Source: Cryptomeria japonica (lineage: Eukaryota; Streptophyta; Pinopsida; Cupressales; Cupressaceae). Taken from it: a stretch of DNA of 64,000 nucleotides. Position numbers and translations under genes: made by a program. The stretch spans positions 262,010,425 through 262,074,424 of the forward strand of contig NC_081415.1 of the NCBI RefSeq assembly GCF_030272615.1. The letters are read 5' to 3'. Positions 48,501 through 59,160 of the stretch are shown piece after piece. Each line of letters begins with the position of its first letter. The first letter of the stretch is position 1. The notes under the pieces are model-generated. The model was not told the DNA's origin. It saw only the letters and a program-made list of their open reading frames with translations, and did no database searches.

Positions 48501-49058
48501 CCGACCAATTTACATTCATGTTTCACCTACACTTGTCAGAATTTCTATCAAAGTAGACTATAGTTGATTGCATTGTGATGTATGAGTATTTCTCAATGCT
48601 GGGACACTTGAAAATAGTGTTGAAGAAGTACTCATCCAGCCTGATCAATTTCATATTTTAGACTCTTACTAGCTGGATCAAAGTGGTTCACAACCACCAT
48701 GAGAAACTCAAGGTCTTCAGTAAACATAGGGAAGGCCACCACCAGATGGATTCCACTATTGATAATAGATTCCATTTTACTGTAGGAAGAAAGTTGCCCA
48801 ACCCTCTTTAGAAACTCAAATAGGTCAACATTACCTATTTTTGTATCTTTTGTGTGATCTATATTTGATGTGACTGAAGGTGCGAAAACAGGATGGGGGT
48901 CTTACTTCTTGAATTTCAATGCCTTCTTGCTTGGAGAAGCTTCTATCATTTGTATAATAGCAACATTGTGACAGGAAAAACCATCGATCTTGTGAAAGTA
49001 TAACTTGATCAACCATTTTGTTCATTTTGAATTGAACAGTCTCTTGAAAATGATGCAT
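45537..49058 (-). pseudogene. Unrecognised decayed coding region, minus strand
   Basis: A chain of minus-strand open pieces (49058-48831, 48108-47776, 47754-47470, 47118-46642, 45967-45764) reads as one decayed protein of perhaps 1,000 residues. I do not recognise the family. Visible: a Cys-bearing segment HCIEDVCADCKIEHDIRELD (about 47680-47620), a segment rich in Leu/Phe near the start, an acidic Ser/Thr-rich middle (46950-46650), and a Lys/Glu-rich, probably coiled-coil C-terminal part (LERLVKDTRKAQKECADKKK, 45945). It is interrupted at 45532 by the TAT-like element and would resume at 31712. It could be a retroelement gag-like protein or a host-gene fragment; no RT, integrase or transposase is seen. 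Confidence 0.4.
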
Positions 49059-49150
49059 TAGAGACCATTAGGGTTTATAAAACCCTCATAGAAAATTGAT
49101 ATCTCCAAGGTAAATCTGGCTTAAAATCCCAATTCACATGTGTGCAAATA

Positions 49151-50175
49151 GGTGTAATTTGGGTTTATAACCTTGAATTACACTTTTAGGAAAATGCAGA
49201 ATCTTGTGTAATTCAGGTTTTATAAGCACAAATTACACTTAAAAAAACATAAAACAAACCTAGGTGTAAGGGGGGTCATAAACCCGCCATATACCTTAGC
49301 AACTTTACAAATTGGTGCAGGGTGGGTTTACAACCCCACCTTACACCTAATGCAAGATAGTATAAACATCAATGTTTGGTGGGGTTGTAAACCCGCCACA
49401 TACTACTGCAAAGTGTGGTGCTTGGTGGGCCTATGACCCTACCTCACACCACAAAGGTAAAAGAAACTATGTGAAAAGAGTATTGTATATTCATGGTGTG
49501 GGGTGGGGTCATAGACCCACCACACACCACTATGAACTGTGGTGTGTGGTGGGCCTACGACCCCGCCCAACACCACAAAGGGGAAAGTACGATAAACAAA
49601 ATCCAAAGCAAAGGGATGGAAGAAAAGGTGTCACCAAGATCCACAGACCCGAATGACATCACAAACATGGTGTCATTCAAGCCAATGAACCCATGCAACA
49701 CCATGCTTTGGATGCATGAAAAATTGATCAAATCAAACAAGATAAACATTCAAAAGATGCATTTAAAATAAAAGGGTTTCAAAACCCTAATAAGGAGAAA
49801 CGAAAATGATAAATACCCATATAAGATGAAACATATTTGGGTCTAGTTCAATAAATCTTCCTCCCACGACCTCAAGCAAGCTCGAACTAGAAAAATGCAG
49901 TCCAAAATGATAGAAAAAGACGTAAAACTGGAGAAAAGGACTCCTATTCAACTTGTGCAATGGGGTAATTAATAACATGAAATGTCATTAATAGGTGCAA
50001 ATTAGATTTATAAACCTAATTTGCACTTATCAAGGTGCATTTTGGGTTTATGAACCTGATTTGCACCCGAGGGAAAAAAAAAGGGAAAGAATAAGGTGTA
50101 AGTCGGGTTTATAAATCTGATTTGCACCTAAAAACCACACTTGGTGTAAATCAGGTTTATAAACCCAATTTGCAC
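49151..50175. repeat. Array of twelve ~33-40-bp imperfect palindromes
   Basis: Units at 49152-49183, 49206-49238, 49263-49295, 49314-49347, 49374-49403, 49413-49452, 49495-49528, 49539-49576, 49994-50026, 50034-50067, 50095-50128 and 50143-50175. Each has arms that can pair around a short centre such as TTTATAAAC or CTACGAC. The arms come in A+T-rich versions (GTGCAAATTAG with CTAATTTGCAC) and G+C-rich versions (GGTGTGGGGTGGG with CCCACCACACACC), changing together. Start-to-start spacing within clusters is about 39-82 bp. Units 5-6 and 7-8 look like a duplicated pair about 121-126 bp apart. The array lies just upstream of the unrecognised minus-strand coding region. Confidence 0.75.
49577..49993. 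other. Spacer between the two palindrome clusters
   Basis: No palindrome unit of the array type and no convincing gene; the open frames that reach in from 49372 and 49493 are reads through the repeats. Confidence 0.4.
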
Positions 50176-53100
50176 TTGAACTTCACAGTTGGTGAAAAAG
50201 GGAAAAACAAATGGGGGGAAACACACTTACGACAACAATGATGTCTCATAAAGCATGAATAGAGCTTTAAGACAACAAATGGGCAAAAATTTGTGGGGGT
50301 AACCTTAGATTTTCGCAATGCAAAAATCAAGGATAACAGATTATTTCTCATCATTCAATAAAGTATGATTTGTTCTTTTAGGGCTTGTTTTCACTCAGCT
50401 CCTTTTTGCTTTTATCTATTCTCTAGTTTATAATGATTTAAAGAAATTAGGGTTAGCAGTATTCTTATTGGTTTAGCTATTATAAGTGTTAGAAAGTCAA
50501 AATTTGGTTCAAAATGTTGATTTCAGTGTCAAGTTTGGCCAAAAAGTGTAACCCAATACATGTGTGGCATACATCTCTAAGTTAAAAAGATCACCTACAT
50601 GTGTGGACATGCCTTCCCAATGCATCCTTCACTTCATACTAGCACTCAAGGCATGTTCGTGGCAACCAATTATCTTATTTAATGTTTAACCCATCCCAAG
50701 TTTTAATTGTGTTTTCACTTGATTAAGGAACTCCTCAACATGATTGACTACATGCTACTTATGGGCTAAGTACACGTCAAGAGTCACTCCCTAGACCCAC
50801 TCTACTACCTAGACTTAAGCTCATCTCATTCAATTAGATGAGGAATTAAAAAAAACACAATGTTAGATCCTAAGGACAAGGCATCTCAAATACCTCAAAT
50901 TATCTCACTTACAAAATGTCATTTCATACATAAGCAAGGATACTCAATTGGCCACAATGTTGATAGATTGGATCCAAATCTATCCCATATTAAAATTTGC
51001 TTTAATAATATCATCATTCCACAATAAAATAACACCTCAAAACCATCAAATTCCACTATTTAACAAATTCCATTTTAGACCAATAACCAGTCTAAGAGGC
51101 CATCCACCATTGATGGACCTCCAAAATGCTCAAATTTTAAAAATGCATAAATAAAAAATTAGAGAAAAACCATTAGTTATTATCCTCCCAACATCACAAA
51201 AATGCCCTCAAATTGCCATTTCAACAATCCAATAAAAAAAGGGCAGCATATCCCCATATAAACCCATATTTTCTAAAACTTCAAACAACAATTCATACAA
51301 ACATTTAAATGAAATTCTATGAATTGAAAGAGTGTTCTAAATCACTCAATAAACCATTTGCAACAAAATAGAACCATTTTAATTAAAAAACAAAGGAGAA
51401 ATGAGAGTTTCCTACCTCAAAACTTGCTAAAATTTCAAACTGAAAAAGAATATCATACATACCAGAAAAGGATGATATCTTTGGATAGATGATAGAATTC
51501 ACCAAGCCAATTATTTTGAGCCAATACCCATAAAAATCCACCAAGCCAAACTCCCAGAATCAACAATCCAAATTCAAAGTGTAGGATTTTTGAGAGGACA
51601 TGAGAGAAAAATGACTAAGTGTTCAAAAATGAACTTCAAATCATAATCTAAATTCACTTTTTGAGTGAAGAAATAAAAATAATATATAATCCAATTAAAA
51701 CTCAAATATCGAATAAACCCCAAAATGACCCCTAAAGACAAATCATGCAATTCTCATAAATTTTAATAATCTCAAGGCACATTTCACAATTAAATATTAA
51801 ATAATCTCAATAATATTTAAATATCATTAGTATATACATATTAAATGACGATATTTCACAATTGATTGACTATGCATAAATAGTCTTTATGGGTCTTATA
51901 TAAATATGCATTAGGGTACTTAGGCATTACCAAAGCAATAATTGGAGGTTTAAACACATATATTCAAGTAAATTGTCAAGATTAGGATGTTGGGTAAGGT
52001 TGGGTAACAAAATTGGCCAGTGTTCTATCTTCTGTAACCATCATCGGGGATATGGGCACACTCAGACCCATGGATCTAGGAGGAGTCAATTTCCTATACT
52101 TGCATCAACTAAAACACAATAATATATATAATATAATATAAATGAAACACACATGTATAATCATTTCCCAATCAGGTTCACATAATAACATCATTAGTAA
52201 CATGATATCTCATCAAATCAATACAACATAATCAAGTTGAATATATTGAAGTACTACATCTAACATGACTATCATCAGTCACGACTATAAGAATTTTAAT
52301 CTCTTAACAAATCAAGATAAAAAATATGACTTTTTTTTTTTTATCATTAATTAGGTTAACATCACTTTTCAACTTAAGCATCAATATGTTTTTGGATGCA
52401 ATAATTGAAATCACATAGTTAATCTATCTCTATCATTAGAGGCATAATTATTTTACACAACCAAGTACAAGAAATCAATCACACATCTTAATGCAACAAC
52501 ATAATCGCTATCACCATGAAGCAATCCATCACTGGTCCAAAACGATCAAGAAACATATATCAAAATAGAGTATAAGATAAGCACTCGAAGTCACATGTTG
52601 CAAAAATGAACTATCTTGAACAAGGACAAAGCACCACAAACATGATCCACATCCAAGAACAAATGGCACAACCTCAAGCACAAAGCCAAGTCCACATCAA
52701 AAAGTATGCAATGCAAATGAGCAAACAAGAGAGGCATCACATCCTCTTCCCCAAGAATTAGGCTTTCTCCTGGAAGCCTAAATATCAAGAATAAGGCACA
52801 TTCAGTGCGCAATCCAACCAAACACATCGGCATACAAAAAGGACAATTCAACTCACTCACAAGTCTAGGCCACACCTCACAATTATTTTACCGAACATCA
52901 CTACAACTAAGGGAAAGACCAATCATATAGTCCCGAAAGAGCATCAACTACTCACGAGATCTAACAACTGAGTCACTACCGGTGCTAGGAACTCCATCTA
53001 GCCACCATCTCAACCAAAACAACACAAACTCTAATTTTTTTACCTCATCCCAAGGCAACTGTGCACAAAATTTCACCTCGAAGGTCTCTCGTTAGACCAA

Positions 53101-54116
53101 GGAACTAAAATTTAAGAGTTACAACCCAACATTAAGGTCGAGATCTCCCACGAGATTGAAAAACACTAGCATGTTCATCTAGAGCTTACTAAATTTTACA
53201 AAAGGTCTCACTTTCTCAACCATTATACTATAATAATGAGGATTTTCTTACAACATCTACTTTCCCTCAAGACCAACATAAGGGCACTTAGAGGCATAAA
53301 CGCAAAGAAATTGCCTCTCACAACTAGGAGCACACACTCTATGGAGGCTCAACAACCCCCAAATCTCCACATGAGGGCCACTAAGCTGCCAACTACCATA
53401 AGGCATAGGAGCAAAACAATATTTTTCTACTATCGAATGCTCAAGTGTCTAGCCAAAACAAGGGTTATTCGACCCAAATTGATCATGATTCCATAATTAA
53501 GAAGGTGACACTAGACCCCTCACTAGTGTCAACTTACCACGCTCACAATTACAACCAAATTGCATCCTATCTCAACCATACATGTAGTTAGGGAATCTAT
53601 ATCTAAGGTGAAACAATGTGTGGCCACAAGCAATCAAAATGGTAAGATCAATGGTGCATTAAACACCTCTAAAATCATTCCAAAAGTACCATACACTTAT
53701 TAAAAAAAGGTTTCAAGACCACACAAGGAAGAATAAGCAATAAAGGCGAATTAAATCATACCAAGCCATCCACTATCAATCAGGATCAAATACGAAGAAT
53801 ACACATGATTCTACTATCACCAACACAATCTTATACAAGAATACAACAAGCACAATGAGAGAATCCTATTATAGTTTGTTCACAATCCATCACATGGCAT
53901 GAGATTATACAAGAATTACCATAAGCGCATTACAAACATCTAGATCTGCATTCCATATAGCATCCCATATAGGCACCCATGCTTAATTAATATAACACAA
54001 AGAATGGATTAACTTCAATAAGGATAAATGATTGCAATTCATTATGATTTTCACTAATGTAATACTATAGAACTCACATATGATCAGTCACACATCTTTT
54101 GATAATTTGCGTATAT
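50176..54116. other. Unassigned A+T-rich DNA
   Basis: No coding domain was recognised on either strand. A piece at 50480-50560 (GTCAAGTTTGGCCAAAAAGTG and neighbours) resembles the right end of the TIR element at 15072-16040. There is a T-run at 52332-52343. The remainder looks like old, unrecognisable repeat DNA. Confidence 0.3.
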
Positions 54117-54676
54117 AGATCAAGAAGTTTCAATCTCATTTTATCATGGGAGACATCTTTTAATTCTTTTATTTAACTATAGTTCTAACTCATCAACAAT
54201 CACATATGGTACATTCTTTGAAATGTTCTCCCTTGTACATACTATCAAAGGTTTGTGTTGAACATGATAGAAGACAACACTTAACACAAACAAGGTCAAC
54301 AATACCAAAATTTAGAATAGCCGCCACGAGGTTTGAAAATAGAAACCCAAGTGAGAAAATCATCAAGTTCAACATTAAATAATAAAACATCAAGAAAGAT
54401 CAAGAAGTTTCAATCTCATTTTATCATGGGAGACATCTTTTAATTCTTTTATTTAACTATAGTTCTAACTTATCAACAATCACATATGGTACATTGTTTG
54501 AAATGTTCTCCCTTGTACATACTATCAAAGGTTTGTGTTGAACATGATAGAAGACAACACTTAACACAAGCAAGGCCAACAATATCAAAATTTAGAATAG
54601 CCACCTCAAGATTTGAAAATAGAAACCCAAGTGAGAAAATCATCAAGTTCAACATTAAATAATAAAATGTCAAGAA
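54117..54676. repeat. 280-bp tandem duplication, two copies
   Basis: AGATCAAGAAGTTTCAATCT starts at 54117 and again at 54397, and the two 280-bp units match closely throughout with about a dozen substitutions. The two minus-strand open frames (54193-54393 and 54473-54811) share a C-terminal peptide for this reason alone. No coding function is inferred. Confidence 0.9.
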
Positions 54677-55335
54677 TTTTAACAATAAATAATGTGACAA
54701 GGGCCACAAAATAGGTAGATATAGGAGTTTGCTTTCTAGTCCAAGTGTAGGGAAGTTAAAATAAATTCCATGGTAGCCAATACAACACATGAACAAATCA
54801 CCAATAACCAAAATAAATCGTCAAACACATAACATATTTACATAATGGAGTGACTAATTTCAACCACATTTGATGGAGTACACTGCATTACTCCAAAAGA
54901 TGTAATATTTAGGATGCATTAGAGAGTGCACCCAAACATGGTAGAAAATAGAGTCATCTACACTTAATTATTAAGCATATTTTATGCAACAATATATGTA
55001 ATTATGATTTCTACTTAGTTGAAACAATTTACTATTTAAGGCAATGCAATTTTTCCTGTATGCTAGAAAGTATATCTAGAGGGAGTGTTATCACATTTAC
55101 AAGAAATACATTTAATGCATAGCTCCAGTTCACTTAAAACATCACATTCTCTAGGTAATTATGATAAAAAACTCTATTACACAAAATTCACCTTAATAGC
55201 ATATTCATGACACGAGGCCACTCCAAGGTACTTTGTAATTTTAATACAAGGGCACTTTACTCATTAACACTAGGAGGGGCCACATTCACCAGATTTTCAT
55301 AATAACAGGGCTAGATGAAGATGCATAATGATTTG
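54677..55335. other. Unassigned DNA
   Basis: No gene or element end is visible; the A+T-rich sequence continues up to the solo LTR. Confidence 0.35.
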
Positions 55336-56085
55336 TGTTGGGAAATAGGTGTTGTACACTTTGCATAATAATGCTTATAATTGTAATATTTATTTATTAT
55401 GCAAGTTTCCCATGGACATGTAATGCAATATTTATTCATTTGATGTTGCACATGGATGTGTAACATGTAGAGATTCCTTGGGAATATTCTTGGGGCCACT
55501 TGATGAGTTGTATTGTAACATTGGGATTGTTATATTATAATTATTTAATATTAAGGAAAGATATTTAAAGAGAGAAAACTTGGTACCCAATATTAAATAT
55601 GGGGTCAAGGGTAGTTAGCACATGGTTTTGTCACATGTTTTTGTGGCACATGGTTTTACTTTACCACTAGTTGTTTTTGTGTGAGCTTTTGCTTATAGAA
55701 GCAAGCACATGTTTAGTGGTTAAGGTTGGCTAGTGGTTTTGGGCTCTCATTCTATTGATTCCTTTGGAGGATTGCATTTGTGAAGCATGCCATGGGTTGT
55801 GTGGATTCATGCTTGGACACATGGAAATGCATTAGAAGGCTTGATGGATCGAAGGTATTCATTGTAAATCTATGTTGCTTTATGGCTAATTAATATAATG
55901 GAGTATAGATGCTTTTGGAGTTTGGGTTTTTCTCTCATGAGGGTTTTCCCAAGATATATCTTGTGTCTTTTCTATTTGATTGTTGCATTATGGTGATTCT
56001 ATAAGATTGTGTGCATTCTTTTCTCTCATGGATTTTGTAGGAAATGGATTATTAGAATGTAGGTTTAAATCATTATTTCCTAACA
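55336..56085 (+). mobile_element. Solo LTR, copia-like
   Basis: The 750-bp unit starts TGTTGGGAAATAGG and ends ATTTCCTAACA, matching the inverted TGTTGGGAA...TTCC(C/T)AACA ends usual for plant copia LTRs. The flanks are ATTTG (55331-55335) and ATTTC (56086-56090), a 5-bp duplication with one difference. No polypurine tract precedes it and no primer site follows it, so the internal part was probably lost by recombination between the two LTRs. Orientation is taken from the TG...CA ends and the T-rich 3' portion. Confidence 0.7.
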
Positions 56086-56416
56086 ATTTCAACACAAAGT
56101 TACTTTGCACATTACATATATCAGTGAGTAATAGTTTCTCACATAGATATTACCCTCATAGGAGCATGCATAAACTCACATAACTTACATCACAATCATT
56201 ATCACAAAAAGTATATACTAAGATCCACATGCTTACAATAACAACTCAACAAGAGAACCTTTCCATATCAACACTATGGTATCACAATACATAATTTATA
56301 TTAATGATTTAAGTTGCACACTAAACAAGCTAAGGTCTACACTAGGTCATGGCCAACAATGTTGAACAATATTGAGCCCTTATTAGAACACTTTATGTCA
56401 CACTATACAAGGTAAG
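56086..56416. other. Unassigned DNA between solo LTR and chromovirus 2
   Basis: No gene seen. The five bases GTAAG at 56412-56416 would be the left target duplication of chromovirus 2; the right one is outside the window. Confidence 0.4.
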
Positions 56417-57255
56417 TGATGTAGGAGCATCCAATGGTGTAAGGGTAATCTTGCATCACCAAAAAAAACAACTTTTTGTTAAGTTCCTTTTAATGTTTTC
56501 TCATTTATGGATACCCATTTGGGTGAATAAGTGATTCCAACTTTCAGAATTGTTCTACTGCTTTTTCCTAGCCAACCTACTATTTTTAGAAAGTTTTAAT
56601 TTGAAGGCGAATGGAGACAAAAATTTGTGGGAAGATTTTGAATGGAAAAATGAGCACTTTGGCAAAAGAATCAAGTTAAAATCATTCACGGTTTGAAAGT
56701 TATTCAAGTTTCAGTTTCTTGAAAAACTATTGAAAATTCTTCCAAGTCAAATTTTGTAGACAAACGGTTCCAAATGGCCTCAAAAATTGTCAAATTGGCA
56801 GAATAGATTCTTAGCATATTCTTCACTCCAAGAGATTTCCAATGCTTCAAACGATGTGTAAATTGGACTACTGGATCAAAAGTTATGGCTGCCAAAAGCT
56901 GGACAACTTTTCGAAAAGTTTCAATTTTCAAATTTGGCTCAATTTTCAAATTTTAAGTTTTGGCGTCAGTCTACCAAATTTCAAATTTCAAATTGTAATT
57001 TTTTCTCCAAACCGTAGGGAGGCTATTTATGACCCATTTGGGGAAACTTGTAAGTTAGTTTTTGGGTGGAAAAGAATGATTGTGAGAAAGGGAATTTCTA
57101 GAATTTGTATAAGTTGTAATGTGTTGCAGCCTGTGAGGATTTATTCCTCTTGGATGTATTTTCATGTAATGAAGTTATCTTTCAATCGATAATAAAATAA
57201 TCTTTTGTTGTTCATTCATGTGTTTTTTTCTAAGTCTCATATTTTGCCTTCATCA
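56417..57255 (+). mobile_element. Chromovirus 2 5' LTR
   Basis: About 839 bp, starting TGATGTAGGAGCATCC (compare TGATGCAGGAGCATCC in chromovirus 1) and ending TTCATCA two bases before the primer site. The open frames at 56704-56949 and 56842-57192 inside it are not genes. Confidence 0.75.
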
Positions 57256-57257
57256 AG

Positions 57258-57270
57258 TGGTATCAAAGCA
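57258..57270 (+). other. Primer-binding site (initiator tRNA-Met type)
   Basis: TGGTATCAAAGCA, one base different from the usual TGGTATCAGAGC. Confidence 0.8.
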
Positions 57271-57351
57271 GGTTGTTTCTATGTGTATGGATAGATCGTT
57301 GAACATGAGCCAATTCATACCTAGACTTTTGATTGTGGGATCGAGGTCAAG

Positions 57352-58560
57352 ATGCCTCCAAGAGTGATGTGTGGTGGCAGAAATGGTTTGGTAGACGAGG
57401 GTTTTAGGGTGCTCCACAGACAAGTTGATACATTTTAGAAGGAGTTGAGAAAAGGGTTTAATTCGAGAAGAGGAGAAAGTGAAGATGAGGAAGAGATTGA
57501 AGACACATCTAAGGAGGAAGTAGAAGAAGCAGGGGATCAAAATCAAGTTCTACTATTAAGGGTCATTTCCCAAATTGGGAAGAGACCCAAAATTGAAGTT
57601 TCTAAATATTCTGGAAATCTAAACCTGGAGGAGCTAATTGACTGGATAGATGAAATGGAAGAATATTTTGAGTATGAGGAGATAAAGGACCCAGATTGGG
57701 TCAAGTTTGCAAAAACAAAGCTGAAGGATCATGCCAATATTTGGTGGAAAGAGGTCCAACTTGAAAGAAATGAGAAAGGAAAGGGAAAGATCGCCAGATG
57801 GGATGGTTGAGAAGATGAAGAAACAATTCTTTCCAATGGACTACGAGTTGGATTTGTTGAAAAAATTACAAGGATTAAAGAAAGGTAGCAAGTTTGTTAA
57901 GGAGTATACAAAGGAATTTTAAATGATGATTATCAAAATAGGCCATGTAGAGGCCAACAAGGAAAAAGTCACTCGTTACCTTAACGAGTTAAGACGAAGT
58001 ATTCAAGAGGAGCTAATCCTGGTCAGAATGACTAATATTCAAGATGCATATCAATTTGCATTGAAAGTGGAAGAGAAGTTGAATAAGAGATTTGAAGGCA
58101 AGCAAAAAGGGAAAGCTCAAGGTAGAAGGGGTGGTAGAAGATTCTTTGGGAGTCAAAATAAGGATCAAAAGAAAAATGAAGATTTGGGTATTGGTCGAAA
58201 TCAGAAGAGTGATAATTTCTATTACCCCTGTGATCAAAATAATAGTGAACAATGAGGAAGAGGAAGAGGAATAGGAAGAGGAAGAGGAAGAGGAAGAGGA
58301 AGAGGAAGACTTGGACAAGGATTTGGGAGAGGAGGTTTTAGAGGAACCTGTTTCCAGTGTGGTGAAGAAGGGCATCAAGCCTATGAATATCCACAACACT
58401 ATGGAAGGACAAACAAAAGGAATGAAGTTCATGTATGCATTGCACATACAGATGAAGAAGCTCAATCTAAGAAATCTAATGATGCTGAAAGGGGAGAGGC
58501 CCTAGTGGTCAGAATAACCCTATTAAATGAGGAGAAAGAACTAGATTAGAGGAAGAGTTG
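57352..58560 (+). pseudogene. Chromovirus 2 gag
   Basis: The start is ATG at 57352 (MPPRVMCGGRNGLV), 80 bp after the primer site; a TAG at about 57436 breaks it. An acidic stretch (EDEEEIEDTSKEEVEEA) leads into the gag core: VSKYSGNLNLEELIDWIDEM, KLKDHANIWWKEVQLERNEKG. A frameshift near 57800 precedes MKKQFFPMDYELDLLKKLQ and the FVKEYTKEF segment, typical of retrotransposon gag. An Arg/Gly repeat coded by 58256-58340 comes before the knuckle CFQCGEEGHQAYEY (58349), whose last Cys is Tyr. Confidence 0.82.
58254..58315 (+). repeat. AGGAAG hexanucleotide run coding for an Arg-Gly repeat
   Basis: About ten GAGGAA/AGAGGA-type units encode GRGRGIGRGRGRGRGRGR in the gag frame. RG boxes often bind RNA, and this one lies directly before the zinc knuckle. 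Slippage could change its length. Confidence 0.85.
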
Positions 58561-59160
58561 ATTTTACACCAGATGCAATTGTGAGGATAAATGTTGTGAT
58601 GTGATTACTGATAGTGGGAGAACTAATAATTTGGTGTCTAAAGAGATAGTCACAAAGTTGAAGTTGAAGAGGGGAAGACATCCATATTCGTATCAGATAG
58701 CCTAGTTGCGAAATGACCACAAAGGTTTGGTCAATGAGCAATGCCTCGTAAAATTCAAGATTGGTATTTATTGTGATGAGGTACTATGTGACATCATACC
58801 CATAGATGCATGTCATATGTTGTTAGGGAGGCCATAGCAATTTGATAAGCATGTTGTACATGATGGTCGTGATAATACCCATACCCTAACAAAGGACGGA
58901 GTTTTCCATAAGCTGAAGCCCCTGAAGGAGGCGGAAGAAAAGGTATGTACTAGTGCTAAAATATGATTTTGTTGATAGAAGAATTTTTTTGGAAGGCATG
59001 AAAAATGAACATATGTGTTATGCTTTGATTCCTAGACTAGATAGGGATGATAAAAAAGAGGTGCCTGTAGAAGTTTTAGGTTTGTTGAATGAGTTTCAGG
59101 ACATTGTGTTTTATAATATGCCTAAGGGTTTACCACCAGTAAGAAAGATCAGTCATTAGA
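58561..59160 (+). pseudogene. Chromovirus 2 protease and linker
   Basis: KCCDVITDSGRTNNLVSKEI (about 58580-58640) contains the DSG active-site triplet, followed by GLVNEQCLVKFKIG, the VLCDIIPIDACHMLLGRP phrase and VVHDGRDNTHTL, the standard protease sequence of plant chromoviruses. Stops occur near 58705 and 58836. The linker before RT includes DIVFYNMPKGLPPVRKISH (about 59100-59158). Confidence 0.78.

Noticed and set aside
49372-49656. Open frames with a repeated PPHTT..CG.WWAYDP peptide
   Set aside because: The peptide repeat is a by-product of the palindromic DNA repeats and frames differ between clusters.
49151-50175. CRISPR-like repeat-spacer array
   Set aside because: Units are diverged palindromes with unequal spacing in a plant repeat region; there are no near-identical repeats and no cas genes.
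54193-54811. Two similar minus-strand proteins as a gene pair
   Set aside because: Similarity comes from the 280-bp tandem duplication; no domain and strong base-composition bias.
58013-58465. Minus-strand Ser-rich 150-codon frame
   Set aside because: Antisense of the gag Arg-Gly repeat; the Ser run is the reverse reading of AGGAAG units.
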